64,000 nucleotides of DNA from Spirodela intermedia (Eukaryota; Streptophyta; Magnoliopsida; Alismatales; Araceae), in NCBI GenBank assembly GCA_902729315.2, contig LR746268.1, positions 2,039,501 through 2,103,500 on the forward strand, read 5' to 3'. Below are positions 24,103 through 36,514 of this stretch, one piece after another. How positions within the stretch are numbered: the first letter of the stretch is position 1; each line of letters starts with the position of its first letter. Under the pieces are notes generated by a model. The model had not been told where the DNA came from, searched no databases, and saw only the letters and a list, made by a program, of their open reading frames with translations. The position numbers were made by a program, and so were the translations under genes.

Positions 24103-27100
24103 ATGGCGGCCACCGATGCTGCTGGCGACACCTCTGGAGGCAGCACAGGCGGGCAGAGAATGGCGGCCAATCGGGAAATGGAAATGGAGATCCTGCGGAG
24201 GCACTTGGAGGTGAGTGCTGGATCCATTGTGATCCCTATAACCCCTGTTGCTTGTTCGCGTGCTCCTTTTCCCTCTTCCCCGATTTCTTCGTTGGTGGTG
24301 TTGCTGAACTAGTATTGGAGGGTATCTGTTTGAATTCAGCTTCTGGATTGCGAGAACCAGCTGTTGCGGACGCGGATGGCCAGCTGCCGGCGGTGCTCGA
24401 AGGTCTCGTCTGTAGTTTCTCTCTCTTGTTCGTATACCGTAACGAAGTTTGCGCCATTTTCTGCCGGGAATGATTTTTTTCTAGACTTTAATTTATTGCA
24501 TCTTCTCTTATTAACAGTTTTGTGTGAGAGTTAGTGGAGCTTCCCAAGAAGGTGACCATTCTAATAAATCTATGGTTGATCAAATGATTGAATCTTCCAT
24601 GGATTTTAGTGCTTCTGTGAAGGTCAGAGGCTAATTTATGACTTTCGACAGCTTTTAATGCCAGCTTTCATCATGCTATGTCTGGCTTTTGTAAAATTTG
24701 AGGGCATTTCCTGACAGGAAGAGGTTCCTCCAATAGACAGCGCCTACAATGAACCAAATGAGTGTACAAAGCAGGAGTTGACGGAGAAATTCAAAGGTTC
24801 GGAGCTCTACATATTTTTCGACAATTCTATGCTATGTTGTAATTTGATGCATTATCACAGTATCTCTTATTTATCTATTTGCCTACAGATATCTATTATT
24901 TTTATGACAGTCTCAATAATACAATTAAAATTCTTTATGAACATAAAAAATTCCCATGTGCTATCATTTACTAGTAATGTTGTTTTCTCTAATTTTTTCT
25001 GTCGGAATCTAATTATTCCATGGACCCATAGTTAGCATGCAGATCTCTCCTGGATCGTTCTTATTACTCTTCTTTTTGTAGCAATGATGTTTGCTCTCTT
25101 TTATATAACCTGGAGTTATATTTGGGAGTCCCTCCTCAGTGATATGGTTTCTCGAGCATCCCCCCCTTGCCCTGTCGCCCCTCTCCCAATCTTCCCTCTT
25201 CATTGGCCTGATATTGGGCCTTCAAATTACTGTCACATAATACTTCTCAAACCAAAGAAGTAAGCTCACTTACAAGTTGTCTTCTGAGATGACACTTTGA
25301 ATCAAAGCTATCAAAGCTGTCACATAATACTTCTCCAACCAAAGAAGTAAACTCGATGTCATCTTGAGTCAAAGCTATCAAAGCTCACTTACAAGTTGAT
25401 TCTCCAACCAATGCAGGTTGCCTTCTGAGAACCATTCATAACCATCCTAGGAGATGCGTTGCTCTAAAGCTCATGTATTTTGGCCAAAGGTTTATATCTG
25501 CTCACTTGTTACCTGACCTATTTTTTTCTTTTTTGCATGTTGTACTCATTTGACCTTCTTTCTATGCCTTCATGCTGAGATATGGATTACGAAGGACATT
25601 TGCTTCATTCTGTACTGTTTAAGAAAAAAATTGATTCTAGAATAACACCTCGTGAGTTTCTGCAGATTTTATGGTTTTGCTTCAGAAGCACAACAGGAGC
25701 CAACTGTTGAGGTACCATTTCTTATAATTCCTTTTTGATGGTTGACTGTCTCTGGTTGGAAGAGAAGACCAACAGAAAATCTCGATTGCCAAACATCTTC
25801 AATGAGGAAGTGATATTTCGACGATTAGCCTGAAAATTTTTAGCTTTGCACGACCATGGATTGTTGTCTCTTTACAGACCTATTGGGTTGGCATCACAAC
25901 GACTCTACTATAGAAGTATATGGGTATCTTTGTCCTTTTGATGCTGAGCATGTCCAATGCCACTCTCCCAGGCATGTTGAAAATTATGTTTTTGTTCTAA
26001 TAACAGGTGTACTCTCGTACTTTGGGCATCTGTCTTGTAGATTAAATAGATAGAAAACGGAGGGGATGGTGTGTATGAGAAACAGAACCCTTGTCTTACC
26101 AGCTGCATTCTGCCATTCCGCTGCCTCCTTGTCCCTTCCTTCTGTAGATGTTTCTTTATGGTATAAGATCAGGTTCCAAGTCAGGGCCTGAAGATACCTA
26201 TGAAGAAGAATGGAATTGGCCTGCATAGAGAGAAAAATAATTTGTACAGTCGTAATCTGAGAGAACCATAATAATGATTTCCTAGGTTATTCATGTACAG
26301 ATTGATTCCTAGAAGTTAAATTCAGATATCTACATCTAAAAAAAGGTAAGATGGAAGTTATATGAGTCTCTGCAGCTGGATCATTCACTTTTATTTCTTC
26401 TTCTTGATCCATTTGATTAGTTAACTGAGTCCCAACTCTTCCTTTTACTGTCTCATCAAAAGATATTTCATCTGCAATAGGTTATCTATCTTTTTTCTCT
26501 ATCCTTTTCTTCTTAGGATAAACCAATTTTGTCTTGATTCGCCATTAAGTGTGAATGCCATAAATGTTTTGTCCTTCATGTTTTTCTCGAACTAAGTTCA
26601 AGTCAAGTTTCTCAGTTCTTCAAACCTGTATAACTTAATGTAAAGAAGGTGGGAATCGTTTTCTTTTTCACTTGCTTATTCTGATCTGTGCATCATCTCC
26701 TACTGTGGCGTTGCTTAGCTATAAATCCTTGCAAAGTGAATCAAGGTATTTCACTCAGATTATGCTGTGGTGTACCATAAAACAGAAATGGACGTACTGA
26801 TGGAATACAAAATTGTTATCTTTGTATGCTCCCCCCCAGGGGGCTAAGAGAAAAAGCTAATTTCGTTGGCATAGGTTCAACATTACTCTTCCAGCATATT
26901 CTGCTAGCGGCAGTTAGTGTGAACATTACTCTTCTGTGTCTCTGAGAAAGTCTTATTTCCGTCTTCTAAAGTTTTTCTTCCCTTCCATGATTTCAAGAGT
27001 TATATTTTTATTTGAACTCAATTGTTTTTTTGAACTCAGGGTCTTCTAAGATTGGTCCGAAAAGTATTTGATTCGGGGGGTTCCTCTTCTAAATAATAAT

Positions 27101-30100
27101 TTGTGTCTTATTACAAGGATCGGAAGGAATTATTCTTTCAATCATGCAACTTTTGAAAATCTTCCAAGATCAATATTTATGCCCAAATTAAATAAATGGC
27201 ATATCGACCTATGCTAAGTTGATATTAGTCAAAAAACGATGTGTATATTTTAAGTTATTAACAGAAGTTTATATAAAATGCATATTGACTAAGCATTTTA
27301 TATTGGTGTAAAGTCTGTTAGTAACTATGTTCCGAAATGAATAATGGGAAGGCCCTATGACCAATAAAAGCTATTTTTCAGGAACAGTGGCACAAGTCCT
27401 AGGAGGATATGCAGAGGAAAAACTCTAATCGTATTCACATTGTAAATGACTGTTATATACAAGTACCAGGGCTACAAAATAAGGAAACTACCTAAGAACA
27501 AGGAAACGAACCGACAAACTAGGAAACGGTCCAAGTATGAATCGAACTTCCAATTATACGTTCTTTCCCACACTAAGCACCAAGGCCTAAATTTATTTTC
27601 CATTTGAATCCACTACAGTTATTGAGAATCCTGTCAATATGTTTTTGATTTAAACAGATTATATAGTTCATCCAAGTATTTGGATCATGAATAGCCATTT
27701 TTAAGTTATAGAAGCACAATGGATTTGCTAAAACTTATGCATCATACTTCCAGGCTATGTTGGGTAGCTCACCCTGTTTCCCTTTACTGATCTTGTTGGT
27801 GGGACCAGTCTGAAATTTTCAAGGCATTAGGCAAGACAAAGCTATCTACTGGTAACAGGGCAGATTTATGCTATTCAAGGTGTGGCAGGACAGACAAAGG
27901 AGTTTCCTCCACTGGTCAGGTACAATGAATAGAATCCTCTTTTTTAAAATTTTGGTTATGTCGCATCCTATGCCAAGAATAGACTGAGGAATTGATTAAT
28001 TGATTTTACTTTATAGCAAGTTATAGATTTCTGTGTTATTATCTCACTTTAAAAAAGTGTAATGTCTTAAACAGATGTTATTCAAGGATTATGACACTAA
28101 ATTTTTATTTGTTTGCTTTTGTTAGCTATCGTTGGTTGTTCCTGATGGAGGCGGTGGAAGGAGATATGTAAAGATGCATGCTGATACGAATAAGATTTAT
28201 AATTTCTGAATTGTGGGATCTTGTCAACCGTTTTTCCACATGTGAAACCTGTGTATAGCTTGTTTTTCTTCATGGCCTGATGCCTACTTGGTACTGGGCT
28301 CTTAATGGAGGATGATGATGTTTGTTGATCAATAAAAAGATACACTTCCCTTGAAATTTGATATTGGACAGTTTTGGGTTGACCAATGGTATTGATTCAG
28401 ACATCTTCAGCACATGATATTAATTTTGAAAAGATTAAGATTTAAGTTAGATCATCTCCATAATGTCTTCGAAAAGGGTGATATAAAGGGACCACATTAG
28501 GCCCAGTCCATTTTGAAATTCTGTGGAATTGGGTTTCTCCCCTTCAACCTGAATTGGCTAAAATATGTTTCAAGAATCCCACTGTAGTGTCAGCAAAACT
28601 GTGAGAGAGGCACTGCTGTGTTAGCCTGACAAACGATCATTTTCCATTTTAAACCTGGCTGATCAATGATCCTTTTTCCATTTTAAAGACCATGGATATG
28701 TTTTGATTCCAGAGTCTAGGGAAGCTCTTATTCCAGTCTAAACAATCGGTATTTAGATGTTGCTTAGACCTCCCCTGTCACATGCACATGAGCATGTGAC
28801 GATAGGAAGAAGTGGCATGGCCTAGGTGATCGTTGCCGCAGAAACAGTGCCAAGGTTTGAAGATTTGTAATCTCACTATAATGTACTACGCTTTTTTAGG
28901 GCAATTCTGTTTGCTTTTTCTTCTCATGTCTCACCGTTTCATAGATCCTCTAATAGATTATCTCCTCTATTCCTGTTTCTCTATAGATGACTTGGTCTAA
29001 GCCAAAATTCACTGATTTCTGGTTCAATATATGATGGAGACTGTGGTCCAGATTCTGATCCTTTTGATGGGCAATGCATTTTCTCTTTAAATTATTATTT
29101 TTTCAGTTAAAAAATGTGGAATGAAAGTAGTAGTTCATAGACCTAAGTTGGACGCAAACTGAAAAGCATCGTGCATTACTTTTTTGCTCTATGCAGGCTA
29201 ATTTACTGGCTAACGTGGTTGTTTGTTCAGGATGATGTTATTTATCATCACCCGGTTGACTTTCGAGTTTTTATTTTGACGTCTCCTAAGAAATATCCCG
29301 TGCAGGTGATTTCTCTGTTTCTACGTTCAAAACTGAAGGACTCAGGAATAAACATTATCACCAAGGAAGGCACGTACGCTCTGTTCCTGCTTTCCCTTGG
29401 CACGAATGATATTTTTTAAGTTTAAACTTTTCCCTGCCATTGATTTCCATTTCTCAATATATTTACTTTGCTAGGTTTAAGTATTTATGCTGACTAATAT
29501 ACAGGGAATAAAAACTGTTGTCAGTTAAACATGGTATAAATGCTGTCCTTCATTTATGTTAATCTTTCTGAACTTTTATTTATCCAGAGGAGGAAATTGA
29601 CTATGTGAGGGTACTCAATAGGGCTCTCCCAAACGATATAAGAGTTATTGGATGGAGTGCAGCTTCCACACATTTCAATGCAAGGTTTGTGTTTGAGATA
29701 ATTTTATTTCGTTTAATTCTAAATGTATACACCCATTGGCCAATCCATGAATTTACATAATCAGTTGTCAAAATAATTGTGGCCAATTCTTCATTTTAAT
29801 GTCGGTCTTGCCGCCACCATCTTATATGTTGTAATGTTTTCATGGGAAATATGCGCTCAATTTCTCTGCACGAAAATAGGATGTGTGTTTCAGACTTAGA
29901 TAAAGTGTCGCATGGAATCATTGTACACGCCCAGTGAATCCTAAATTGCTATGTAATACTCAATATGATTCTGGTTTTGAATTGCTGAGTGATTTTCATT
30001 GTATCATGCACGAAGAGGTGCAATGAAGGGTCATATGATAGCATTACTCTCCAAGGGCTGTCAAAAATCTGATTAATCATATTTTCATGCTCTCTCTTAA

Positions 30101-33100
30101 TCATATTCTTCTAAATGGAACCTTGTGAAGCCAAAGAACTAACTAGATGAACGATGCCTGCTTTGCAGGTTCAGTTGTTTGAGCAGAGAATACAAGTATT
30201 TTTTCTGGAGAGGCTCTCTTAATGTCATGGTATGAACCTTTTATTTTCTCTAGGTTCAACAAATACCCCTACACCTGTTATCAACAAATAGTTACCACCA
30301 TTCTCTTGTTTCATAAATCATCAGGAAATGAAGTACGCTGCCAAGAAGTTCATTGGGATTCATGATTTCAGGAATTTCTGTAAGATGGATGCAGTAAACG
30401 TTAAAAACTATACCAGACAAATTATCTCTTTTGAAATCAACCCTTGCTACGAAAGGTGAGTGGTTCCTGGCTACACATTGCGCGGTCTATTTTTTTGTTG
30501 CAAAATGAGGTTATCTTTCTGATAAATTGGCAGTTTTTGGAATGTGATGCTAATATTCCTCTCCTTTGTCATCTTACGGTTCTGAATTCAATTCTTGCCT
30601 CATGTAAAATGGCTGTAGGAGTGCAACTTTCAAAATGAGGTTGCTGTGTTTTTGTTTAATCAAATTATATTTGATACGATGCTCTGAAACCAAATGTAGT
30701 GTATGGCAAGATGATCGAATTGTTGTTTTTCTACCCCTAGTGCGGGTGAAGATGGAGAAAAAAGTTGATGGCTGCATGTTGTGCTTCTATTTTCTTTTTG
30801 AGTCTGAGAGAAACGAGCGATTTAGATAATCAACATATCTATGATCCATCAAAATAATAAGTGTTGAAAGTGATAAGGGTACTTTGGGAAATGTTGTGTA
30901 GGGTTTTCTTCCCCTTTAAGGGATGTGACAGGTCGATGATGGGTTGAGGCGGTTTCTGTCGTTCCTCCCCTCTGTCCTCTGTCACAGAGGACATTCTCAA
31001 CAATAAGAAAATTTTATTGTTAATTCGAAGATAGTTTTTCATGCTGCTGAAAGAATGGTTGGGAGATGCCAATTATTGCACTGGAAGCCACAGCTAGTGT
31101 TGCAACAGCAATCTTCGTTAATAGACTATTAGAATGTAGAAGAAAAGAGGTCGTGTGCTAACAAACTATGTGAGACCTTGTAAGGACAATTTGAGTACAT
31201 AGAGTCTTATTTTCACAGCTGAAAGCTGCACTTTATGCCCAGCATCCCAGAAAATGAGAATCGAAGAGATGGCAATGGACAGGGAGTGCATAAAGCAGTA
31301 TATTTTTTCACCTGGATTTTAATGTAAACTGCATCTTTTTATATCTAATGACCAAAAATGGATCTAATTTAGCAGAAGATTCAGATTTAACAATTTGATT
31401 AATGTTTACTACCGATGGTGGAAAACTGTTTCCAAACAAGTCAAATGTAACTGTGGACAGAATATTTCACAACAGTTCTGTAGTTTTTATGCAAGCAAAG
31501 GACATCGTAGACGACATCATGTAACCATTATCAGACAATAAAATCAGCTGCATTGTCTTCAAGGTTGATATAAGTGAAATGTGGATTGACCTGGGGTCCC
31601 TTAAAGAGCACTTACTTTTGCAGCTTTTGGCGATAATGAATCTATGCTGTGAGAGGTTTATGATGATGATATGGTTTTTTGTCTCTTTGCAATGAAGCTC
31701 CTGGATAATTCAAGCAACAAAAGAAACTGACTCGAGGACAGCTACTATACCTCTCTTTCTTTTTAATCGAAGTTGGTATTCATCTCGTGACACTATTTGA
31801 TGTTTTTTCAGTTTTTATCTGGCTCTGGTCCACACAGACTGCATATATTGGGCGACTGTTTTTTATGAAGTCGTTTCTTCTGTCATGTATAATTTATCTT
31901 TCCACATTCTTATCTGAGATCTACCGTTTCTTGATCGTGCCTTCACTGATTTCTCTTCACGCCTTGACACAATTTTCTGATCGGCCTTTTTGTCTCACCA
32001 GTGAGTTAAAAATATTTGTAGTGTAGAACAATTCCTCTTGTAGGTTCTAGGATTTTGACGATGCCCAAGATTTTGGTTGAAATGAAACTCAGAGGTAGCC
32101 CTACAATTGATGTGATTCTAGTCCCTCCAACCTTACATTTTGACTTGCTCGTCTACTTTTTAGTATCTCTTGCTTATCTGATTCTTAGAGGTGAAATTAT
32201 GGTAAATTACATTGAACTCAATAACTCTCTTTCTGCCTGCAGATCTGGTGGTGATGAGCTTTGGGCAATGACAATCAAAGGTAGCGCATTTCTGTGGCAT
32301 CAAGTTCGATTCATGGTTGCAGTGCTGTTTATGATTGGTGAAGGTCATGAGTCTCCTTGTGTATGTACTGACATCCATCGAAATAAATGATATATATGTG
32401 AACATTATTCACGTGAACTGCCTTTTATCTAATTTCAGCTTTGCGGTTAGGAATATAAGTAAAATAAAATGAAACTGTATAGTCTGTTAATACCATTTTT
32501 TTTTGTTTGGTTTTATGCCCAATTTCTTCTGAGTGAAAAATAAAAGTTACATGGTAAAGATCTTGATAAAGTTACCTATGAATTGGTGAATCAATTAATA
32601 TGTTTAAAGGATTTTTGGTTAGTTTTTGTCGCAGTTGAGTACAACAGTGCTTGGAGAAAAGTAAAGTACCCCGCTTATTTTTCTCTGGACAGTTGATTGA
32701 TGGAATGTGCTCATTATGGGTTTCTAAGGCAGAATTCTATAGGTACTCTCGAGTTTGTATGTCAAACAGTCGTAAAACCAAGATCCATTATTTTTCATGT
32801 AGTCTTCTCCATAAAAGTGATAAAGACGGCTGTTGAAAACACAGGTAGTGTACTTAACCCTAAAAAAATGGTTAGTCAGGCTACCGTATGCATCTACTGA
32901 TCTTCTGGTTTCTTGGAGTGGGTGTCAAAGAATGAGATAATATTCAAGTGAGATCTCAAGAACGAGCAAGTCATTTATTTGAACAGCCATCGATGAAGAT
33001 TCAGCCTGGATCGATCCACTCCTAGCCATCAGGAGGCCTTTCAAAGAATGTGCTTGCAAGCACTGCTGGTACGACCAGAAAGTTTGTATCCTGTGCTCTC

Positions 33101-36027
33101 TTCAGGGAGATTTTAATTAGAGCAATATAGGAAGGATTTAATTACATGGTACCTTCCCCAATGATGTGCGAAAGCTGAGAAATGGTTTACGTGATTCTCA
33201 ATGTGTTGGCATATGGCATCCATGTAAGTGAATTTCTCGGAGGTGATATTTGGTAGTTTTGCTTATGTCCATCCACAGAGATGACAAGCATAGTTGCCTC
33301 GTGTTGTCTCCATTAACAGTGTGAATGTGTCAATAGAAACATGATTAGTAGGAAATGCACCAAAGACATTCAAAAGTTTATGTGCGCGGTTAAACTTTTG
33401 TAGACCCAAATGAGCAGATTTTGTGATGATCCAAGAAAGTACCTGCATTGTTAAGGAAAGATGTTCGTCATATCCTGCCTAAAAGATGATTAGAATGCAC
33501 TTGAATGATCAAAGTCAAAGCATCTATACCAAATTATTTTTTAATATTTTAGGAGGTGTAGCTATCAAATGGATTATTCGCTTACCTGCGCAGAATACAC
33601 CATTATATGACCATGTTTTGAAAAAGTCACCTTGCATACCTGAATGTTTTATTAAGAAATTAATTTAAACTCCTCAGCACGTCTTTAATGTTTTGCTTAG
33701 AGCTTCAGTAATTTCTGGTTGCTATGTAATGCAATGTAGGTAATTGATTTGCTATTGGATACTACCAAGGTTCCCAGAAAACCTCAGTACAATATGGCAC
33801 CTGAGCTTCCATTAGTCCTTCGGTCTTGTGAGTTCAATGACATCAAGTTCACGTGTTCACCAGGTATTTCAGGATGGATGAGACCATCAGACCATCTTCC
33901 TCTAGCATACAGGCCTTACATTTTTTCTGTTCACTCGGAACATTGATCTTTTTTAATTAAGATGGATGAATATGTCAATAACTTATTTTTTCCGCGATGA
34001 TAGTTTATTAATGAACATGATTAAGGGTGGTTTTAAAATAAATTTAGTTCTAAATTTTGTGCAGTTCAGAAAACTGTGTTGCCCTTTTTGTGTCGTTTTC
34101 GAGTCTTGACAACTTGGTATTTTTTGGAAGATCAGAAAATAAAAAACTGAATTGGATTTCGTTGATCATTGATCATCTACAACTCAGTAAGTTCTGGACC
34201 TACTTGGTCCTCAATCATATTATTCTACTGACGAATATCTCAAAACTGAAATTCTCTCTAAAGTCTTCGAAAATGCAACTCATTAGATCCCATCCAGTTC
34301 AGGAATAGGTAATCTGAAAATTTGACCGAGATTTGCCCGACTTGGTCCAAGTCTTCAAATCGTGGTTGCTAGTCGTTTGTCTTTTAATGCATCTCTGGGG
34401 AATTCCTTATGAGAAATCTTTAATAACGCGTAAACTTGATCATCAATTATGTTTTGGAATTCCTTATATTTTTTTTATTATGCATAAAACGTTATGTTTT
34501 GGATTTCGGGATGCTTTTCTGTGCATGATCATCAGTTAAAACCTTACATTATGAATTCCTTATGAGAAATCTTTAATAACGCATAAACTTGATCAACATG
34601 CGCGTAGATGCACAGCAAGCTCTCCGTCACCACCTGAGGAAGACACTCCATGACTACCTTCTCCAAGCTGCAATCTTCCAAGAGGCACTCGACTGCTTGT
34701 CTGACCCAGGTGTTCTTCAGTGCTTATTTTCCTAAAAGCTTTCCGTCTTTTCCTCCTGCTCTGCACTCACATAACCCACTCGGTTTGTAGGAGAAAACGA
34801 CTATCCCTTCAGAGAGAATCCAAAGAAACCAAACCATGTTCCTCTGTTAGCGCGGCAAACAGAGCGTGAGTATTATTATTGTTAAATGATTCTCGTTTTC
34901 TTCCAACTATGCACTTTGCTGCTGTATCATGGCCTAGATAGGCAATTCCCCCCCTCACAGTTCGACCATAGTTCAATTGTCTCCTTTTCCCATCTTTCGA
35001 GCATTGGACACCGAAACCCTGGACCCCTCAGAATACAAGGTTAGGAATGTGGGAAACGTATCATGGTAGTAGCATATTTGATTGATTTTTTCTAAGTCAG
35101 CTGTGAATCATAAGTGAACTGGGTGCACCTAGGCCTGAGGTGCATTGATACCAGTTTTGGAAGTAATAAAAGATTCCCCCTTGGACGAATGACAGGAATA
35201 TTCCAGTTCTTTGACTTGAAATAATTTCCATTTATCATCAAGAACGAGGAGTCATGGTTCAAGTGGGGGGGGTGATGTTCTTCTATCGTTGTGAGACAAA
35301 ACTCTCTGCTCGGCATTTCGACAAAACCCTGGGTGGGTGGGTTCATGCCTGAGCAAAAATGGCATTTGTATTATTTTTAAAGTCAATAAAATAGGCAGTT
35401 TCTGGTCGTGAATGTCTGCGCTATTTGGTTGGTACCCATAACTACTCTGAGGGCATGCTCCGGAGTGTTGATCATGTCAATGGAAAGAAATAGTCAGTGC
35501 CATTTTTCATAATTTTAAGGTCTATTCGCCCTGTTATTATTGGTGGCAAAATGTTTTGCCGCCGTTTCCATACCCCGCTTTCCTCACAAAGTAACCACAT
35601 TCAGGAAATGAAATTTTTTAGTTTGCTACCACAGTTTCTTTTCCATTATCGGCTTCTATTTTTTTTTGTTTTTTCCGTAGAACCCCATGCTCATCGTACT
35701 CTTATTTTCTTCAGTTCAGTTGAGTACAGAACCATGATGACCTAAAACACTACACCATCTGAAAGAATTATGAACGCATTTTCCCTCCAGTCCTTGGAGA
35801 ACACTACTTTTTTTTTCCGAAAATAGGAGTCATTTTCTGCATGGCTGGCAGCGGTTTGACTTCCTCAAAAGCCAATGCATTCCATCATCCTCTCTCTCCT
35901 TAGAGCATCCTCATCCTTCATTATTATCCACATCTGCTGAAGCATCTTCTCGCATGCTCACTTTCTCTCAGCATCATACGAGGAGCGCCGCACCCTAATA
36001 GACTGCAAAAGCAAAAATGGCGCTTAA
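24103..36027 (+). CDS. PUS3: tRNA pseudouridine(38/39) synthase, PUS3/DEG1 type (16 exons)
   Basis: Exons: 24103-24210, 24340-24402, 24518-24622, 24718-24796, 25417-25489, 25666-25711, 27809-27919, 29306-29369, 29588-29684, 30169-30229, 30325-30455, 32243-32360, 33740-33863, 34608-34709, 34791-34865, 35972-36027. They sum to 1413 nt and close in one frame, giving 470 aa. The enzyme isomerises U38/U39 in the tRNA anticodon stem. Residues 20-60 form a Leu/Glu-rich coiled-coil-like start (MEMEILRRHLE). The TruA-like core follows: LKLMYFGQRFYGFASEAQQ, then CGRTDKGVSSTG with the catalytic Asp at about residue 187. Next come REYKYFFW (256-262), FRNFCKMD, and GSAFLWHQVR (326-335), the conserved uridine-pocket motif. 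The C-terminus ends SKNGA. Intron 8 starts with GC instead of GT; the others are GT-AG. Intron 6 is about 2.1 kb. The start is the first ATG in frame with the coiled coil. The plant gene is often only called a DEG1 homologue. Confidence 0.93.
25231..25401 (+). repeat. Imperfect tandem duplication in PUS3 intron 4
   Basis: TGTCACATAATACTTCTC starts two copies at 25231 and 25318 (period 87), sharing ACCAAAGAAGTAA and CAAAGCTATCAAAGCT. The segment ACAAGTTGTCTTCTGAGA near 25271 also resembles the start of exon 5 (GTTGCCTTCTGAGA at 25417), so the duplication probably once included that acceptor border. Confidence 0.85.
34401..34595 (+). repeat. 42-bp direct repeat with one mismatch in PUS3 intron 13
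   Basis: The 42 bases from AATTCCTTATGAGAAATC to AAACTTGATCA occur at 34401-34442 and again at 34554-34595. The only difference seen is CGCG versus CGCA. The second copy ends 12 bases before exon 14. Confidence 0.9.
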
Positions 36028-36194
36028 GCAGCTTGAAAGCGGTTCGTCTGGGTGAAGGCGCTGATTGATCACGATTTCTCGCCCAGCAGAGACCATCTTT
36101 GCACCGTATTCCCCCAAACTTGTGGCTTTATTTCTCATTTATTTTTGTTTAAGCTCTTTTCTTGGAAGAAAAATTATAAAATAAGAAATGTATG

Positions 36195-36514
36195 TGATGA
36201 CTTCGCAGCTGAAACAAGGGTAAGCTAACAAGGGGAAAGAATCAAAAGAAGAAGATAAGATAAATCTTCGACAAACAGTCTAGTGCACGTCCCCACTCCA
36301 CCTAGAGTGGGCGATCCAGCTCTAGTCTATTTTAGATAAAATAAAATATCTCCCTCCCCCTGTCTCTTTCCCCTTATTATATATAATATAAGATTATGGG
36401 ATCGAAGGGGAGAGAGCTCTCTGTAGATAACAGGCTCCCATTATCAGCTTTGTTGCCTTTTTCTCTTTCACAAATACACAGCCCATTAGCCTAGTAATCC
36501 ACAGGTGTCTTACT
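36195..36514 (-). repeat. 3' LTR of the Ty3/gypsy element
   Basis: Aligned by eye with 42189-42514 along its whole length, with about three quarters of bases shared. Shared blocks include CTCCACCTAGAGTGG, GGGAGAGAGCTCTCT-like and TTTGTTGCCTTTTTCTCTTT-like. A purine-rich minus-strand tract (AGGGGGTAAAG) adjoins its upper edge, as expected for a polypurine tract. Confidence 0.85.
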
